DNA from: Escherichia fergusonii ATCC 35469
Lineage (GTDB): Bacteria > Pseudomonadota > Gammaproteobacteria > Enterobacterales > Enterobacteriaceae
Length of the DNA: 64,000 nt
Reading direction: 5' to 3'
NCBI RefSeq assembly: GCF_000026225.1
Contig: NC_011740.1
Coordinates: forward strand, 3,038,001-3,102,000
The translations under genes were made by a program, and so were the position numbers. Positions 53,927 through 64,000 of this stretch are shown here, piece after piece (the stretch's first letter is position 1; every line of letters begins with the position of its first letter). Below the pieces are notes generated by a model, which was not told the DNA's origin, ran no database searches, and saw only the letters and a program-made list of their open reading frames with translations.

Positions 53927-54706
53927 TTACGGCGCGTCAGGCAATTTAGCGTGCCAGTATGCAGCTGCACGCACTAATTGCTGGTTATAACGTTCCCCCA
54001 TAAAACGCTGGCTGAGTTTTTTGACAACCTTCCCTTCGCCTGTGATCCAGATAAAGTAGTCATCTTCCGGGATCTGTAACTGTGCCAGTCGTGCATCTAC
54101 GGCCTGCTCATCATGCGCCAGCCATTCAATATTAAACCCCTCAAGATGAGCAAGATAATCCTTACAAGCTCTGTCCTGCACACTCACCAGCGCAGTGATA
54201 TTAGGTTTGACCGCAAGCTTACTCAACATTTCCAGCCGACGGCGTAATGCGGGCATACCTGATTCATCACAAACATAGAGTTGATATGAGTAATCCTCTG
54301 GCACTAGCAGCGATCCGCGTGGTCCACCAATAGTGAGTTTATCGCCCGGTTGTGCCTGCATCGCCCAGCGGCTTGCTACACCGCCATTATGGATAAAGAA
54401 ATCCAGTGCCAGTTCATGACGTTGCTCATCGTAAAGCGGTGTGTAGTCACGCGAAACCGGGCGCGTACCTTCTGGCCAGATAATACCGTCGTCGGTGACG
54501 GTTGGCGGCACAAAATGAGTCCCCGGTTCAGGGAAAAAGACTTTGCTGTGATCATCAAAACCGTGCGATGTAAAACCGTCCAGCGCCTCGCCGCCGAGGA
54601 CGATACGCTGAAAACAGACACTGATGCGTTCAATTCGTAATACGGTCAGTTCACGGAAGCGCAATTCGTTACGAACGCGCTGTGGGTAACGGGGAGAGTT
54701 ATTCAT
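53927..54706 (-). CDS. nfeF: NADPH-dependent ferric-chelate reductase NfeF (YqjH)
   Basis: 259-residue siderophore-interacting protein. The N-terminal FAD-binding barrel contains SRDYTPLY (the R-x-Y-T/S motif) and GGPRGSLLVPE, and the C-terminal NADPH-binding domain has CDESGMPALRR and ITGEGKVVKKL. It reduces ferric siderophores and ferric dicitrate in the cytoplasm. It is divergent from its regulator nfeR, with Fur and NfeR sites between. Confidence 0.95.
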   Translation of the reverse strand: MNNSPRYPQRVRNELRFRELTVLRIERISVCFQRIVLGGEALDGFTSHGFDDHSKVFFPEPGTHFVPPTVTDDGIIWPEGTRPVSRDYTPLYDEQRHELALDFFIHNGGVASRWAMQAQPGDKLTIGGPRGSLLVPEDYSYQLYVCDESGMPALRRRLEMLSKLAVKPNITALVSVQDRACKDYLAHLEGFNIEWLAHDEQAVDARLAQLQIPEDDYFIWITGEGKVVKKLSQRFMGERYNQQLVRAAAYWHAKLPDAP

Positions 54707-54730
54707 TGTTGTGCCTTTTCGGTAGTAATC

Positions 54731-54740
54731 AGATATATCT
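54731..54740. promoter_or_regulatory. NfeR (YqjI) operator near nfeF
   Basis: Palindrome AGATATATCT 25 bases upstream of the nfeF start. It repeats the core of the operator at 54927-54940. Confidence 0.7.
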
Positions 54741-54754
54741 AAAAAAAGCTCGCA

Positions 54755-54774
54755 AATGATAATGATTGTTAATC
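54755..54774. promoter_or_regulatory. Fur box upstream of nfeF
   Basis: AAATGATAATGATTGTTAAT matches the Fur pattern of GATAAT-type repeats. Iron repression of yqjH through Fur is known. Confidence 0.75.
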
Positions 54775-54926
54775 AAGCTAATTGCAAGAAATTTTTATGG
54801 CTCAAAGAAAGTGTTACTTATGGCATTCTGATTCAAATGCCAGATAAATCGTGAACACCTTCCCAAGCCTGTAGGTTTAAAAAAGTACTTTTCAGTGCTT
54901 GCAACAAATCCCGTTATAGATATAAA

Positions 54927-54940
54927 TTAGATATATCTAA
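54927..54940. promoter_or_regulatory. NfeR (YqjI) operator near nfeR
   Basis: Perfect palindrome TTAGATATATCTAA 20 bases upstream of the nfeR start. YqjI is known to bind inverted repeats in this intergenic region and repress both genes. Confidence 0.8.
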
Positions 54941-54960
54941 ATAAACAACAGGAGGCTGAT

Positions 54961-55587
54961 ATGAGCCATCATCATGAAGGGTGTTGTAAACATGAAAGCC
55001 AGCCACGTCACGAAGGCTGCTGTAAAGGTGAAAAAGCAGAACATGAGCACTGCGGACACAATCATCAGCATGAGCACGGCCAATGCTGCAGTGGCGGGCG
55101 TCATGGTCGCGGCGGCGGGCGTCGTCAGCGCTTTTTCGGACATGGTGAATTACGCCTGGTGATTCTGGATATTCTCTCCCGCGACGATAGCCACGGTTAC
55201 GAGCTGATTAAAGCCATTGAGAATTTGACCCAGGGTCATTACACGCCAAGTCCGGGGGTTATCTACCCAACACTGGATCTACTCCAGGAGCAGGCACTGA
55301 TCGCCATCCGCGAAGAAGAAAATGGGAAGAAACAGATAGCCCTGACTGAACAAGGTGCGCAGTGGCTGGAAGAAAATCGTGAGCAAATGGATATGATTAC
55401 GGAGCGAATCAAATCGCGTAGCGTCGGTGCAGCTCTGCGCCAGAACCCGCAAATGAAGCGGGCGCTGGATAATTTCAAAGCAGTGCTGGACTTAAAAGTA
55501 AATCAGAGCGCTATCAGCGATGCGGAAATAAAAAAGATCATTGCAGTGATCGACCGCGCCGCTTTTGATATTACCCAGCTGGATTAA
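54961..55587 (+). CDS. nfeR: PadR-family nickel/iron-responsive repressor NfeR (YqjI)
   Basis: 208 residues. A metal-binding N-terminal tail, extremely His/Cys-rich (HHHEGCCKHE, HEHCGHNHQHEHGQCC; residues 3-45), precedes a PadR winged helix (LVILDILSRDDSHGYELIKAIE) and a C-terminal dimerisation helix pair. It represses itself and nfeF, and nickel relieves repression. The ribosome site is AGGAGG. Confidence 0.95.
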   Translation: MSHHHEGCCKHESQPRHEGCCKGEKAEHEHCGHNHQHEHGQCCSGGRHGRGGGRRQRFFGHGELRLVILDILSRDDSHGYELIKAIENLTQGHYTPSPGVIYPTLDLLQEQALIAIREEENGKKQIALTEQGAQWLEENREQMDMITERIKSRSVGAALRQNPQMKRALDNFKAVLDLKVNQSAISDAEIKKIIAVIDRAAFDITQLD

Positions 55588-55592
55588 TCGCC

Positions 55593-55612
55593 AATTGCCG
55601 GATACGGCAATT
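55593..55612. terminator. Hairpin between convergent nfeR and aer
   Basis: AATTGCCG pairs perfectly with CGGCAATT around GATA, just after nfeR. No long T-run is visible, so efficiency is uncertain. Confidence 0.5.
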
Positions 55613-55661
55613 GCTCTATCCGGCTATACCAACGGCCATATCTGGCTGCCAATATCACCAG

Positions 55662-57182
55662 TTAATGTAACACTGTTACCGCGTCGGCCAGCCGACTGGC
55701 GCGGTGTTTCACCATCGCCGAGACTTGCGCGCTCTCCTCCACCAGTTCGGCGTTCTTATGGGTGATCCGGTTTAGCTCATCCACGGCACGTGTCAGGCTG
55801 GTCAGCCCATCGGCCTGTTCCAGAGTTGAATGGCTAATCTGGGCAATTAATCGGGTGACGTTTTGCACCTGTGCCACAATATCGTCCATAGTGCGCCCGG
55901 CAGCATGAACCTGCTGTGAGCCAGAATGCACTTTATCGGCACTGGCATCTATCAACTTTCGAATATCATTGGCGGCACTGGCACTGCGGCTGGCCAGGTG
56001 GCGAACTTCTCCGGCAACCACCGCAAACCCTTTCCCTTGTTCACCTGCGCGTGCTGCTTCTACCGCTGCATTCAGCGCAAGAATATTGGTCTGAAAAGCA
56101 ATATCGTTAATCAGTGAGGTGATAGTGCCAATACGCTGAGTGCTGTCTGCAATATCATCCATCGTTTTGATCACCGTCTCCATAGCTTCCCCGCCCTGTT
56201 GCGCGGCGTTACTGGCAGTAATAGAGAGCTTGTCAGCAGCAGAAGCAGTGGCTGAGTTCTGTTTTACCGATGCCGTCATCTGCTTCATCGTCGCCACCGT
56301 TTGCTGAACGTTATCCACGGTTTGCTGAGTATGCTCATTCAGTTCATCGCTACCTTTTACCAGCGTTTCACTACCGTGGTGCACACTGGATACCTGACTG
56401 GAAACATCATTGATGAGCCAGCGACACATCAGGCCAAGCTGCCCTATTGCCCGTAGTGTCAGTCCCAACTCATCACTACGTTGCAAATGCTCAACACTAT
56501 TTTGCTCACCGGTAGCTACCTTTAGCGCCTGCCTGGCGACATTTTCCATCGGGCGAACGAGTTGCCATTCAAAACATAGAGTTCCAAGAAACATTACCAG
56601 AGCACAAGCCAGATAAGCGCTAACTGGCACAACGGAAAAGTGCAGCATTGCACAAAGGGCAATAAACAGTAGCGCCATCATGCTTCGCGTCCGCCAGCGT
56701 AACGGCATCGAAGGCAGTTTTCCCAGCCAGCCCTTACGCACCACAAGACCTTTGTGGATTCGTTTATTGCTGCGCCCGGCATTCAATGCCTGATACAACG
56801 GCTCCACTGCGGCAATCTCTTCATCCGTTGCCCGGGTGCGAATCGACATGTAACCGCTGATTTTGCCATTACGCACCATCGGCACTGCGTTAGCGCGTAC
56901 CCAGTAGTGATCGCCATTTTTGCGCCGATTTTTAACAATGCCGCTCCACGGTTCACCTTGTTGCAGGGTGTACCACATATCTGCAAACGCCGCTTTTGGC
57001 ATATCCGGGTGTCGCACCATATTATGCGGTTGGGCCAGCAGCTCATTGAGCGAATAGCCGCTCACCTGAACAAATGTGTCGTTGGCGTGGGTGATATAGC
57101 TTTGCAGATCAGTGGTGGACATCAGGGTAGTATCGTCAGCCAGCGGGGTATTTTGCTGGGTAACATACAAAGGTGAAGACAT
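55662..57182 (-). CDS. aer: Aerotaxis receptor Aer
   Basis: 506 residues. An N-terminal FAD-binding PAS domain (about 20-120, with VSGYSLNELLAQPHNMVRHPDMP) is followed by the F1 linker, a hydrophobic membrane anchor (about 168-205), a HAMP-like segment and the methyl-accepting signalling domain. The highly conserved hairpin tip (TNILALNAAVEAARAGEQG) is intact. It senses redox through FAD and signals to CheA for energy taxis. It differs from Tsr/Tar in having no periplasmic domain. Confidence 0.96.
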   Translation of the reverse strand: MSSPLYVTQQNTPLADDTTLMSTTDLQSYITHANDTFVQVSGYSLNELLAQPHNMVRHPDMPKAAFADMWYTLQQGEPWSGIVKNRRKNGDHYWVRANAVPMVRNGKISGYMSIRTRATDEEIAAVEPLYQALNAGRSNKRIHKGLVVRKGWLGKLPSMPLRWRTRSMMALLFIALCAMLHFSVVPVSAYLACALVMFLGTLCFEWQLVRPMENVARQALKVATGEQNSVEHLQRSDELGLTLRAIGQLGLMCRWLINDVSSQVSSVHHGSETLVKGSDELNEHTQQTVDNVQQTVATMKQMTASVKQNSATASAADKLSITASNAAQQGGEAMETVIKTMDDIADSTQRIGTITSLINDIAFQTNILALNAAVEAARAGEQGKGFAVVAGEVRHLASRSASAANDIRKLIDASADKVHSGSQQVHAAGRTMDDIVAQVQNVTRLIAQISHSTLEQADGLTSLTRAVDELNRITHKNAELVEESAQVSAMVKHRASRLADAVTVLH

Positions 57183-57470
57183 AATCGCGTCCTGTGCAGG
57201 TTTTTATGGTTGTTAACTTTTCGTCATATGTTATTTCGGCGCTAATAAATTTATCTTTAGTTGTTAAATTTGATAGAGATCGCAGTTTCTTCCTTTATCT
57301 GTGCCCCAGAAAGAAGCATCCCTTGAATTCTCATGGTGCAATGCCGCCTTTTCAGTCTTATTCCCCCGAACATCCTGGCGATTTAAAAACACCCAATTGT
57401 TAACACTTGGCATTAAATGTTGCAACAAAGTATCTTTTTAAGCTGTTTATCCCGATTTTCACGATCACAA

Positions 57471-57525
<55 letters not shown>

Positions 57526-57526
57526 A

Positions 57527-58918
<1,392 letters not shown>

Positions 58919-58927
58919 TTCAACCCA

Positions 58928-58961
58928 TTATCGGGCCAGAACTTATCACCCGGCCCGATAA
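58928..58961. terminator. Hairpin after patA
   Basis: TTATCGGGCC pairs perfectly with GGCCCGATAA, starting 10 bases past the patA stop. A clear T-run is missing. Confidence 0.55.
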
Positions 58962-59082
58962 TTCTCCCCCAGCCCTAACGCTTCGTCTCCTCGCAAAACT
59001 GCATTTTAGTCACGACTGCCCTCGCTTATTGTTAATGATATGTTATTTTTAAGTTTCACTACATAACTGAATAAGGTGAAAT

Positions 59083-60267
59083 ATGAATCAGGTGCAGCCT
59101 GGTACAGAGCTTTTTTCTTTGAAGAATGCGCTGTTTGGCATGTTGGTATTAACGCTGGGAATGGGAATTGGGCGCTTTTTATATACGCCACTGCTTCCCG
59201 TGATGCTGGCAGAAAATCTGTTCACATTCCCGCAGCTCTCATGGATTGCCAGTATCAACTACGCGGGTTATCTGGTGGGTAGCCTGTTATTCTCCTTCAG
59301 CCTGTTTCACCTCCCCTCACGTCTACGTCCTGGACTGTTGCTTTCAGCTTTCGCTAGCGGATTATTAATCCTTGCCATGGCCTGCTTCACACAATTTATC
59401 TTAGTGGCACTAGTGCGGTTTTTTGCGGGTGTGGCAAGCGCCGGTATGCTGATATTTGGCTCAACATTAATTATGCAACATACACGCCATCCGTTTGTTA
59501 TTGCATCACTTTTTTCTGGTGTAGGTATAGGGATCGCTCTGGGTAATGAGTACGTTATCGCCGGTTTGCATCTGGCGATTTCTGCCAGCGATTTATGGAC
59601 AGGAGCAAGCATCATGGCTGCGGTGATGCTGATAGCGCTGATGGTATTAATTCCCCGTCAGCATCAAGCGCTTGCCCCTATACCACTGGTAAAAAAAGAG
59701 CACCAACTGATGCATTGGCTGTTGCTGGCACTGCTTTACGGTCTGGCGGGATTTGGCTATATCATCGTTGCCACTTATCTCCCTTTAATGGCGAAAGATG
59801 CCGGTTCTCCATTGCTTACCGCACATTTGTGGACTCTGGTTGGCGTATCCGTGGTGCCGGGATGCTTTGGCTGGTTGTGGGCTGCCAGGCGCTGGGGCGT
59901 TCTGCCCTGCCTGAGCGCAAACCTGTTGGTACAAGGGATCTGTGTGTTGCTAACACTTGCCAGCGGTTCTCCCATCTTATTGATTTTAAGCAGTATTGGC
60001 TTTGGTGGCACGTTTATGGGCACCACATCGCTGGTCATGACTCTGGCTCGTCAGTTGAGTGTGCCAGGCAAGATTAACCTGTTAGGTTTTGTGACATTAA
60101 CTTACGGCGTCGGGCAGATTATTGGCCCCGCATTAACATCAATGTTTGGTAATGGCACACAAGCCATTGTCGATGCCACACTTTGCGGAGCAGCGGCACT
60201 GTTCATTGCCGCTATTATTAGCGTGCGGCAACTTTTTCGCCAGCGGCGAGTTGTGTTTACTCATTGA
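59083..60267 (+). CDS. yjiJ: YbfB/YjiJ-family MFS transporter
   Basis: 394 residues with about twelve hydrophobic segments. Long stretches equal remembered K-12 YjiJ (GMGIGRFLYTP, GSTLIMQHTRHPFV, GLAGFGYIIVATYLPLMA), with roughly three quarters identity overall; the N-terminal 15 residues and the tail differ. The substrate is unknown. In K-12 yjiJ lies near uxuR at about 98 min; here it is next to patA and still has uxuR-uxuB on its other side. Its end overlaps the convergent VgrG-like gene by 7 bases. Confidence 0.87.
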   Translation: MNQVQPGTELFSLKNALFGMLVLTLGMGIGRFLYTPLLPVMLAENLFTFPQLSWIASINYAGYLVGSLLFSFSLFHLPSRLRPGLLLSAFASGLLILAMACFTQFILVALVRFFAGVASAGMLIFGSTLIMQHTRHPFVIASLFSGVGIGIALGNEYVIAGLHLAISASDLWTGASIMAAVMLIALMVLIPRQHQALAPIPLVKKEHQLMHWLLLALLYGLAGFGYIIVATYLPLMAKDAGSPLLTAHLWTLVGVSVVPGCFGWLWAARRWGVLPCLSANLLVQGICVLLTLASGSPILLILSSIGFGGTFMGTTSLVMTLARQLSVPGKINLLGFVTLTYGVGQIIGPALTSMFGNGTQAIVDATLCGAAALFIAAIISVRQLFRQRRVVFTH

Positions 60268-61301
60268 ATTTTAGCGAGAATGAAGGGTTTATCAGGATCG
60301 CCAGCAATAAAGCAGACTATCACTTTTTGCCCCGCAGTCAGGGGAAGGTTGCAGTTGTTAGCCAGTGTCGCCATGGTATGTTCTGCGGGGCAACCATCCC
60401 ATATAAACGCCAATGTTACGCCCTCTCCGCTAACTGCCATGACCGTGGCTATTTGTGGCGGGATTGCTGGTTGAAACGGCAAATCTGTCGATTCGTGAGA
60501 AGTAGCACTGGTGACGGCAGTAAAATGATTGTAGTAGTGCTGACCATCAAAGATATGGGTAACACGGGTCAGCAACCACTCACGGTTTAATGATCCGTTA
60601 TCATGGTGAGTTAAGGTAAAACGAGATCCTGAGCGGAATAACGCACAGCGACTTTTACCGCTTAATTTTTTAATCGGGTTGCTGATAACAGAAAAACTTT
60701 TTTTAACGCTATAGATAATATTTAATTCATGCTGACAGGAAGTGGAATAGCTAAGCTTAAAGCTACCCACAACAGATGTTAACGCATTATAATCTTGTAC
60801 CAGCAGTAAAATATGCCGTCCGGGTTGATAACGGAAAAACCAGCAAACTTTTTCTTCTGCCATCAGGCGGCAAATAAATTGATAATCGCTTTCCTGATAC
60901 TGCAAGCAAAACGGTCGTTTTTTCGCCTTACAACAAAACAAAAAGGTATAATCTGAAATACCATTTTCTGCAAATATCTTATATATAATCTCCTGATAGG
61001 TAAGATTCTGAAATACACGATTATGGGACTGGTGTGTCAGCATCCACAACCAGGGTCGCACGACAAGATGGTATTGATTAAAAGCAGTTTGCTGAAGTTC
61101 AGTCACCAAACCACCATAAGATATTTGATTGCATGACAAAGTTAAATTTGTACCAGCAACGTCCTCTTCATGAAAACTGCTCGAGGTATTCACCGTAACG
61201 GTTGCATAAGGCAATGTATTTATAGCGGATTTGACGATTACATGTCTCACATCCGCAGAAAATACCGATGATATCAGGGTTACGGTATCGGTGCTGGCCA
61301 T
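60261..61301 (-). CDS. Short orphan VgrG-like protein
   Basis: 346 residues. The first ~260 resemble the gp27-like base of VgrG: LTYQEIIYKIF, then the signature strand FCLQYQESDYQFICRLMAEEKVCWFF. A small gp5-type OB fold (about 275-346: PPQIATVMAV, GQKVIVCFIAGDPDKPFI) ends the protein. The beta-helical spike and the C-terminal effector region of normal VgrG (600+ residues) are absent. It is Cys-rich and more AT-rich than its neighbours. No other T6SS or phage gene is nearby. It could be a T6SS accessory spike, a phage-tail remnant or a decayed VgrG. Confidence 0.7.
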   Translation of the reverse strand: MASTDTVTLISSVFSADVRHVIVKSAINTLPYATVTVNTSSSFHEEDVAGTNLTLSCNQISYGGLVTELQQTAFNQYHLVVRPWLWMLTHQSHNRVFQNLTYQEIIYKIFAENGISDYTFLFCCKAKKRPFCLQYQESDYQFICRLMAEEKVCWFFRYQPGRHILLLVQDYNALTSVVGSFKLSYSTSCQHELNIIYSVKKSFSVISNPIKKLSGKSRCALFRSGSRFTLTHHDNGSLNREWLLTRVTHIFDGQHYYNHFTAVTSATSHESTDLPFQPAIPPQIATVMAVSGEGVTLAFIWDGCPAEHTMATLANNCNLPLTAGQKVIVCFIAGDPDKPFILAKIQ

Positions 61302-61510
61302 AGCCTTCTCTCGTTGAGTATCTTATTGTATTACGTCTAACTGTTGCCTGCTTTATTATTTAAAACACAACATACAACAAATAACAATCGAATCTGAAGA
61401 CATAGAATATTATTTTGATACGCATCAATCTGCCAAATACTAAGTATTTATTATGAAATTATTTCAGGGTTAATATATCAGAACGTTATTAAATAATAAT
61501 TTAGAGCGTA

Positions 61511-61543
61511 TAAAAAAACCTTCGCTATATTCAGCAAAGGTTT
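61511..61543 (-). terminator. uxuR terminator
   Basis: On the minus strand AACCTTTGCTGA and TATAGCGAAGGTT pair and run into TTTTTATA, starting about 20 bases past the uxuR stop. Confidence 0.85.
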
Positions 61544-61561
61544 CATATGGTCTGAAATTTA

Positions 61562-62335
61562 TCAGGTGTCAACTTTATCCAGTGGCCAGGAATCAAACAG
61601 GTAGCCATCAAAGTAGATATCATCAACATTAGAAAACTCCAGCAGCCGCTGTTTAACGTTTTCCAGATGCTGCCACATCGCCAGTTTTGCTGCTCGGGCA
61701 TCTTTCTTGATTAATGCTGCGAGGATCTGTTTGTGATCTTTCAGCCACTCCTTGCGATACAGACTATCATCAAGATGACTATGCACCTGAATCCACATTG
61801 GATTATTTTCGCGCCACTGCCAGGACTGGCGGAACAATTCAACTAACATGCTATTGTGCGTCGCTTCTGCAATAGCGAGATGAAATTGCATATCGCCGCT
61901 TTCACTACTTCCCGGTCCACTGGAAGCCAGTTCACGCTCTTCCAGTTGCAACGCCTGGCGCATTTTAACAATATCTTCACGGGTGGCCTGTAAAGCGGCA
62001 AACTCGGCGATATTACTCTCCAGCAACTGGCGTGCCTGTAGTAATTCAAACGGACCGGCATCATTACAAACATTGACATCTGGCGTATCGATTACCTGTT
62101 CACTGTCGCTATCGAGGACGTAGATCCCGGCACCCCGACGGACTTCCACCAGGCCTTTAATTTCCAGCATGATCAGCGCTTCACGCACAACGGTACGGGT
62201 GACATCAAGCATTTCAGCGATCTCCCGCTCAGGTGGCAAGCGATCGCCGGGCTTATAAGGCGTTTTGATGATGAGATCGCGGATCATCGCCCCTACTTCC
62301 TGGTAAGGTCTTTGCGCAGAAGTGCCTGATTTCAT
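61562..62335 (-). CDS. uxuR: Hexuronate regulator UxuR
   Basis: 257 residues, GntR family, FadR (FCD) subfamily. The N-terminal winged helix has LPPEREIAEMLDVTRTVVREAL. The C-terminal FCD ligand domain has the metal-site His residues in MQFHLAIAEATHN and the HL..H helix near the end. It represses uxuAB and related genes; fructuronate relieves it. It is nearly identical to K-12 UxuR except for a short linker after residue 75. Confidence 0.95.
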   Translation of the reverse strand: MKSGTSAQRPYQEVGAMIRDLIIKTPYKPGDRLPPEREIAEMLDVTRTVVREALIMLEIKGLVEVRRGAGIYVLDSDSEQVIDTPDVNVCNDAGPFELLQARQLLESNIAEFAALQATREDIVKMRQALQLEERELASSGPGSSESGDMQFHLAIAEATHNSMLVELFRQSWQWRENNPMWIQVHSHLDDSLYRKEWLKDHKQILAALIKKDARAAKLAMWQHLENVKQRLLEFSNVDDIYFDGYLFDSWPLDKVDT

Positions 62336-62524
62336 GATGTTGTGTCCGTTAGGTGCGATTAATCGAATTATTGCCGAAAGCAGTATTTACGCCTGATCCA
62401 GCCAACAAAGAGTTCATACTCAATAAATTATGACTGGCCTTTAGGCCCATATTATGTTGACTACCAATGTCAAACTATATCATTTGCATCGGGAATTGGC
62501 ACGGAACGTGCGCCCCAAAATGAG

Positions 62525-62542
62525 AAACTGGTCAACCAAATC
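62525..62542. promoter_or_regulatory. UxuR/ExuR-type operator between uxuB and uxuR
   Basis: AAACTGGTCAACCAAATC fits the AAATTGGTATACCAATTT-like consensus of ExuR/UxuR sites. The same bases start a larger hairpin with GATCGACCAGT at 62554-62564, which may also act as terminator after uxuB. Confidence 0.6.
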
Positions 62543-62579
62543 TTCATTTGATCGACCAGTGAGGGTGAAGGGTTTAATC

Positions 62580-64000
62580 TCAGGCGTTTAACGCCGCTAC
62601 GCATTCACGCGCACCGCGCTCACACAGCTGCTGATATGCCGCCGTCACCGCGCCAACAAAGTCGGCGTTCTGCGGCAGATCATCGGCAAAAATACCGCTC
62701 AGGCCCAGCAGCGCTTTCACGCGGTCTGCGCCCTGATACTGCGCATTGATCTTCTGGAACTCCGCCAGCATCGGGTCAACCACGTCAATAGCATTACCCT
62801 GCTCATCCACACCCTGGGTGTAGCGCATCCAGCCAGCCACACCCAGCGCCAGGTGGCACCAGCTACCGCCGTTTTGCAGGTGCAGACGCACCGGGTCCAG
62901 CAGACGCTGCGGTAACTTCTGGCTGCCGTCCATCGCAATCTGCCAGGTACGGTGACGCAGAGACGGGTTGCTGAAACGCTCGATCAGCAGCGTCGCATAG
63001 GCGTTCAGGTCCGTACCTTCCGGCATCGACAGCGTTGGCGCTTGTTCCTGCATCATCAGGGCAAAGGCCGCTTTGCGATAATCCGGGTTAGTCATGGTGT
63101 CGGCAATGGTTTCATAGCCGCCGAGGTAACCGAGGTACGCCAGGAAAGAGTGGCTGCCGTTCAGCATACGCAGCTTCATCATTTCGAACGGCACAACGTC
63201 TGCAACGAACTGTGCGCCCACTTTATCCCAGTCCGGGCGACCATTAACGAAGTTATCTTCAATCACCCACTGACGGAACGGTTCGCAGGCAATGGCACAC
63301 GGGTCATAAACACCCAGCTGGTCAGCAATTTCCTGTAAGGTTTCTGGCGTCGCAGCCGGAACGATGCGGTCAACCATGGTGCACGGGAAGGTGACATTCT
63401 CTTCAATCCATGCAGCCAGCTGCGGATCACGCGCCTGAGCCAGCCCCAGAACGGCAACTTTCGCTACATGGCCGTTTTCACGCACGTTGTCGCAGGACAT
63501 CACCGTAAACGCTTTCAGCCCTTTTTCACGACGCAGACGCAGAGCTTCAACGATGTAACCAATCGCGGACTTCGGCGCAGTCGGGTTTTCCAGATCGTGC
63601 TTGATCAGCGGGTTATTGAGATCCAGCTGACCGCTCGCCGCATCGGCGCAATAACCTTTCTCTGTGACCGTCAGGGAGACAATCGCCGTCTGCGGACGCG
63701 CCATCGCGTTGAGAATACCTTCACAACCGTCGATTTCCGGGTGCAGCGCTTCTTTCATCGAGCCAATAATTTTCAGCTCGGTGCTTTCTGCGCCTTTTTC
63801 CGCTACGGTGTACAGCAGATGCTGTTTTTTCAGGTTTTCGATCAGCACACGGTCGTTGCCTGGCATCAGGTTAACTTCGCAGATCCCCCAGTCGCTATCC
63901 GTGCTTTCCAGCAGGTGATGGGTGTACAGCGCCTGGTGCGCGCGGTGAAACGCCCCGCAACCGAGATGCACAATGCGTGATTCCAGACGAGAATGATCCC
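62580..64000 (-). CDS. uxuB: Fructuronate reductase UxuB, 5' end cut by window
   Basis: Mannitol dehydrogenase-family enzyme that reduces D-fructuronate to D-mannonate with NADH in glucuronate breakdown. The reading frame runs to the window edge; about 473 of 486 residues are present, with the first dozen outside. The Rossmann start HLGCGAFHRAHQ, the catalytic Lys region MKLRMLNGSHS and the C-terminal helical domain are intact. It is practically identical to K-12 UxuB. uxuA is expected just beyond the window. Confidence 0.95.
   Translation of the reverse strand, partial: DHSRLESRIVHLGCGAFHRAHQALYTHHLLESTDSDWGICEVNLMPGNDRVLIENLKKQHLLYTVAEKGAESTELKIIGSMKEALHPEIDGCEGILNAMARPQTAIVSLTVTEKGYCADAASGQLDLNNPLIKHDLENPTAPKSAIGYIVEALRLRREKGLKAFTVMSCDNVRENGHVAKVAVLGLAQARDPQLAAWIEENVTFPCTMVDRIVPAATPETLQEIADQLGVYDPCAIACEPFRQWVIEDNFVNGRPDWDKVGAQFVADVVPFEMMKLRMLNGSHSFLAYLGYLGGYETIADTMTNPDYRKAAFALMMQEQAPTLSMPEGTDLNAYATLLIERFSNPSLRHRTWQIAMDGSQKLPQRLLDPVRLHLQNGGSWCHLALGVAGWMRYTQGVDEQGNAIDVVDPMLAEFQKINAQYQGADRVKALLGLSGIFADDLPQNADFVGAVTAAYQQLCERGARECVAALNA

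Noticed and set aside
57408..57424. TGGCATTAAATGTTGC as the sigma-54 promoter of patA
   Set aside because: The GG-GC distance is 11 bases, one too many; the site at 57477-57492 has the correct 10.

Overview
The window is chromosomal DNA from the genus Escherichia. The backbone runs qseC-mdaB-ygiN / nudF-yqiB-cpdA-yqiA-parE / tolC-ygiB-ygiC / ygiD / zupT / ribB / ubiK / glgS / yqiJK / sib-ibs / ygiF-glnE-hldE / ygiM / cca / uppP / folB / plsY / tsaD / rpsU-dnaG-rpoD / mug / ileX / yqjH-yqjI / aer / patA, as recalled from E. coli K-12. Core proteins such as RpoD, GlnE and UxuB look almost identical to K-12. GlgS, YgiD and YjiJ differ clearly, so a close relative or a divergent lineage of Escherichia is as likely as E. 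coli itself. The species cannot be fixed from this window.

Layout: 1-9.8 kb is a conserved core (two-component kinase end, quinone redox pair, topoisomerase IV operon, TolC locus). 10.3-13.5 kb holds assT-dsbL-dsbI, an arylsulfate sulfotransferase with its own periplasmic disulfide pair. 14.3-15.5 kb has ygiD, zupT and a small membrane protein. 16.0-21.0 kb is a four-gene chaperone-usher fimbrial operon. 21.0-25.3 kb carries ribB with its FMN riboswitch, ubiK, glgS and yqiJK. 25.35-26.45 kb is a triplicated sib/ibs type I toxin-antitoxin repeat. 26.5-43.2 kb is core again, through the rpsU-dnaG-rpoD operon to tRNA ileX, with one added NADAR-family gene.

The most notable region is 43.3-53.05 kb, between ileX and yqjH. 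It is a tightly packed minus-strand gene set for glycine reductase, an enzyme best known from amino-acid-fermenting clostridia: trxB, trxA, grdA, grdC, grdD, grdE, grdB, grdX, then a tRNA-Sec gene and a divergent selB. grdA and grdB each contain one in-frame UGA exactly at the family's selenocysteine position. The unit therefore carries its own electron supply (TrxB/TrxA), its two selenoproteins, the pyruvoyl proprotein, the acetyl-phosphate-forming protein C, and its own UGA-decoding tRNA and elongation factor. The expected net reaction is glycine + reduced thioredoxin + phosphate to acetyl phosphate + ammonia, giving ATP through acetate kinase. selA and selD are not in the window and must come from the host. 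The tRNA-Sec departs from the usual form (C33, a shortened acceptor/T stack).

From 53.9 to 64 kb the window has the iron-linked nfeF(yqjH)-nfeR(yqjI) pair, aer and patA. A junction unlike K-12 follows: patA is next to yjiJ, a small orphan VgrG-like gene, uxuR and uxuB. In K-12 those last genes lie far away, on the other side of oriC, so this looks like one end of a large inversion spanning the origin, with local gene replacement.
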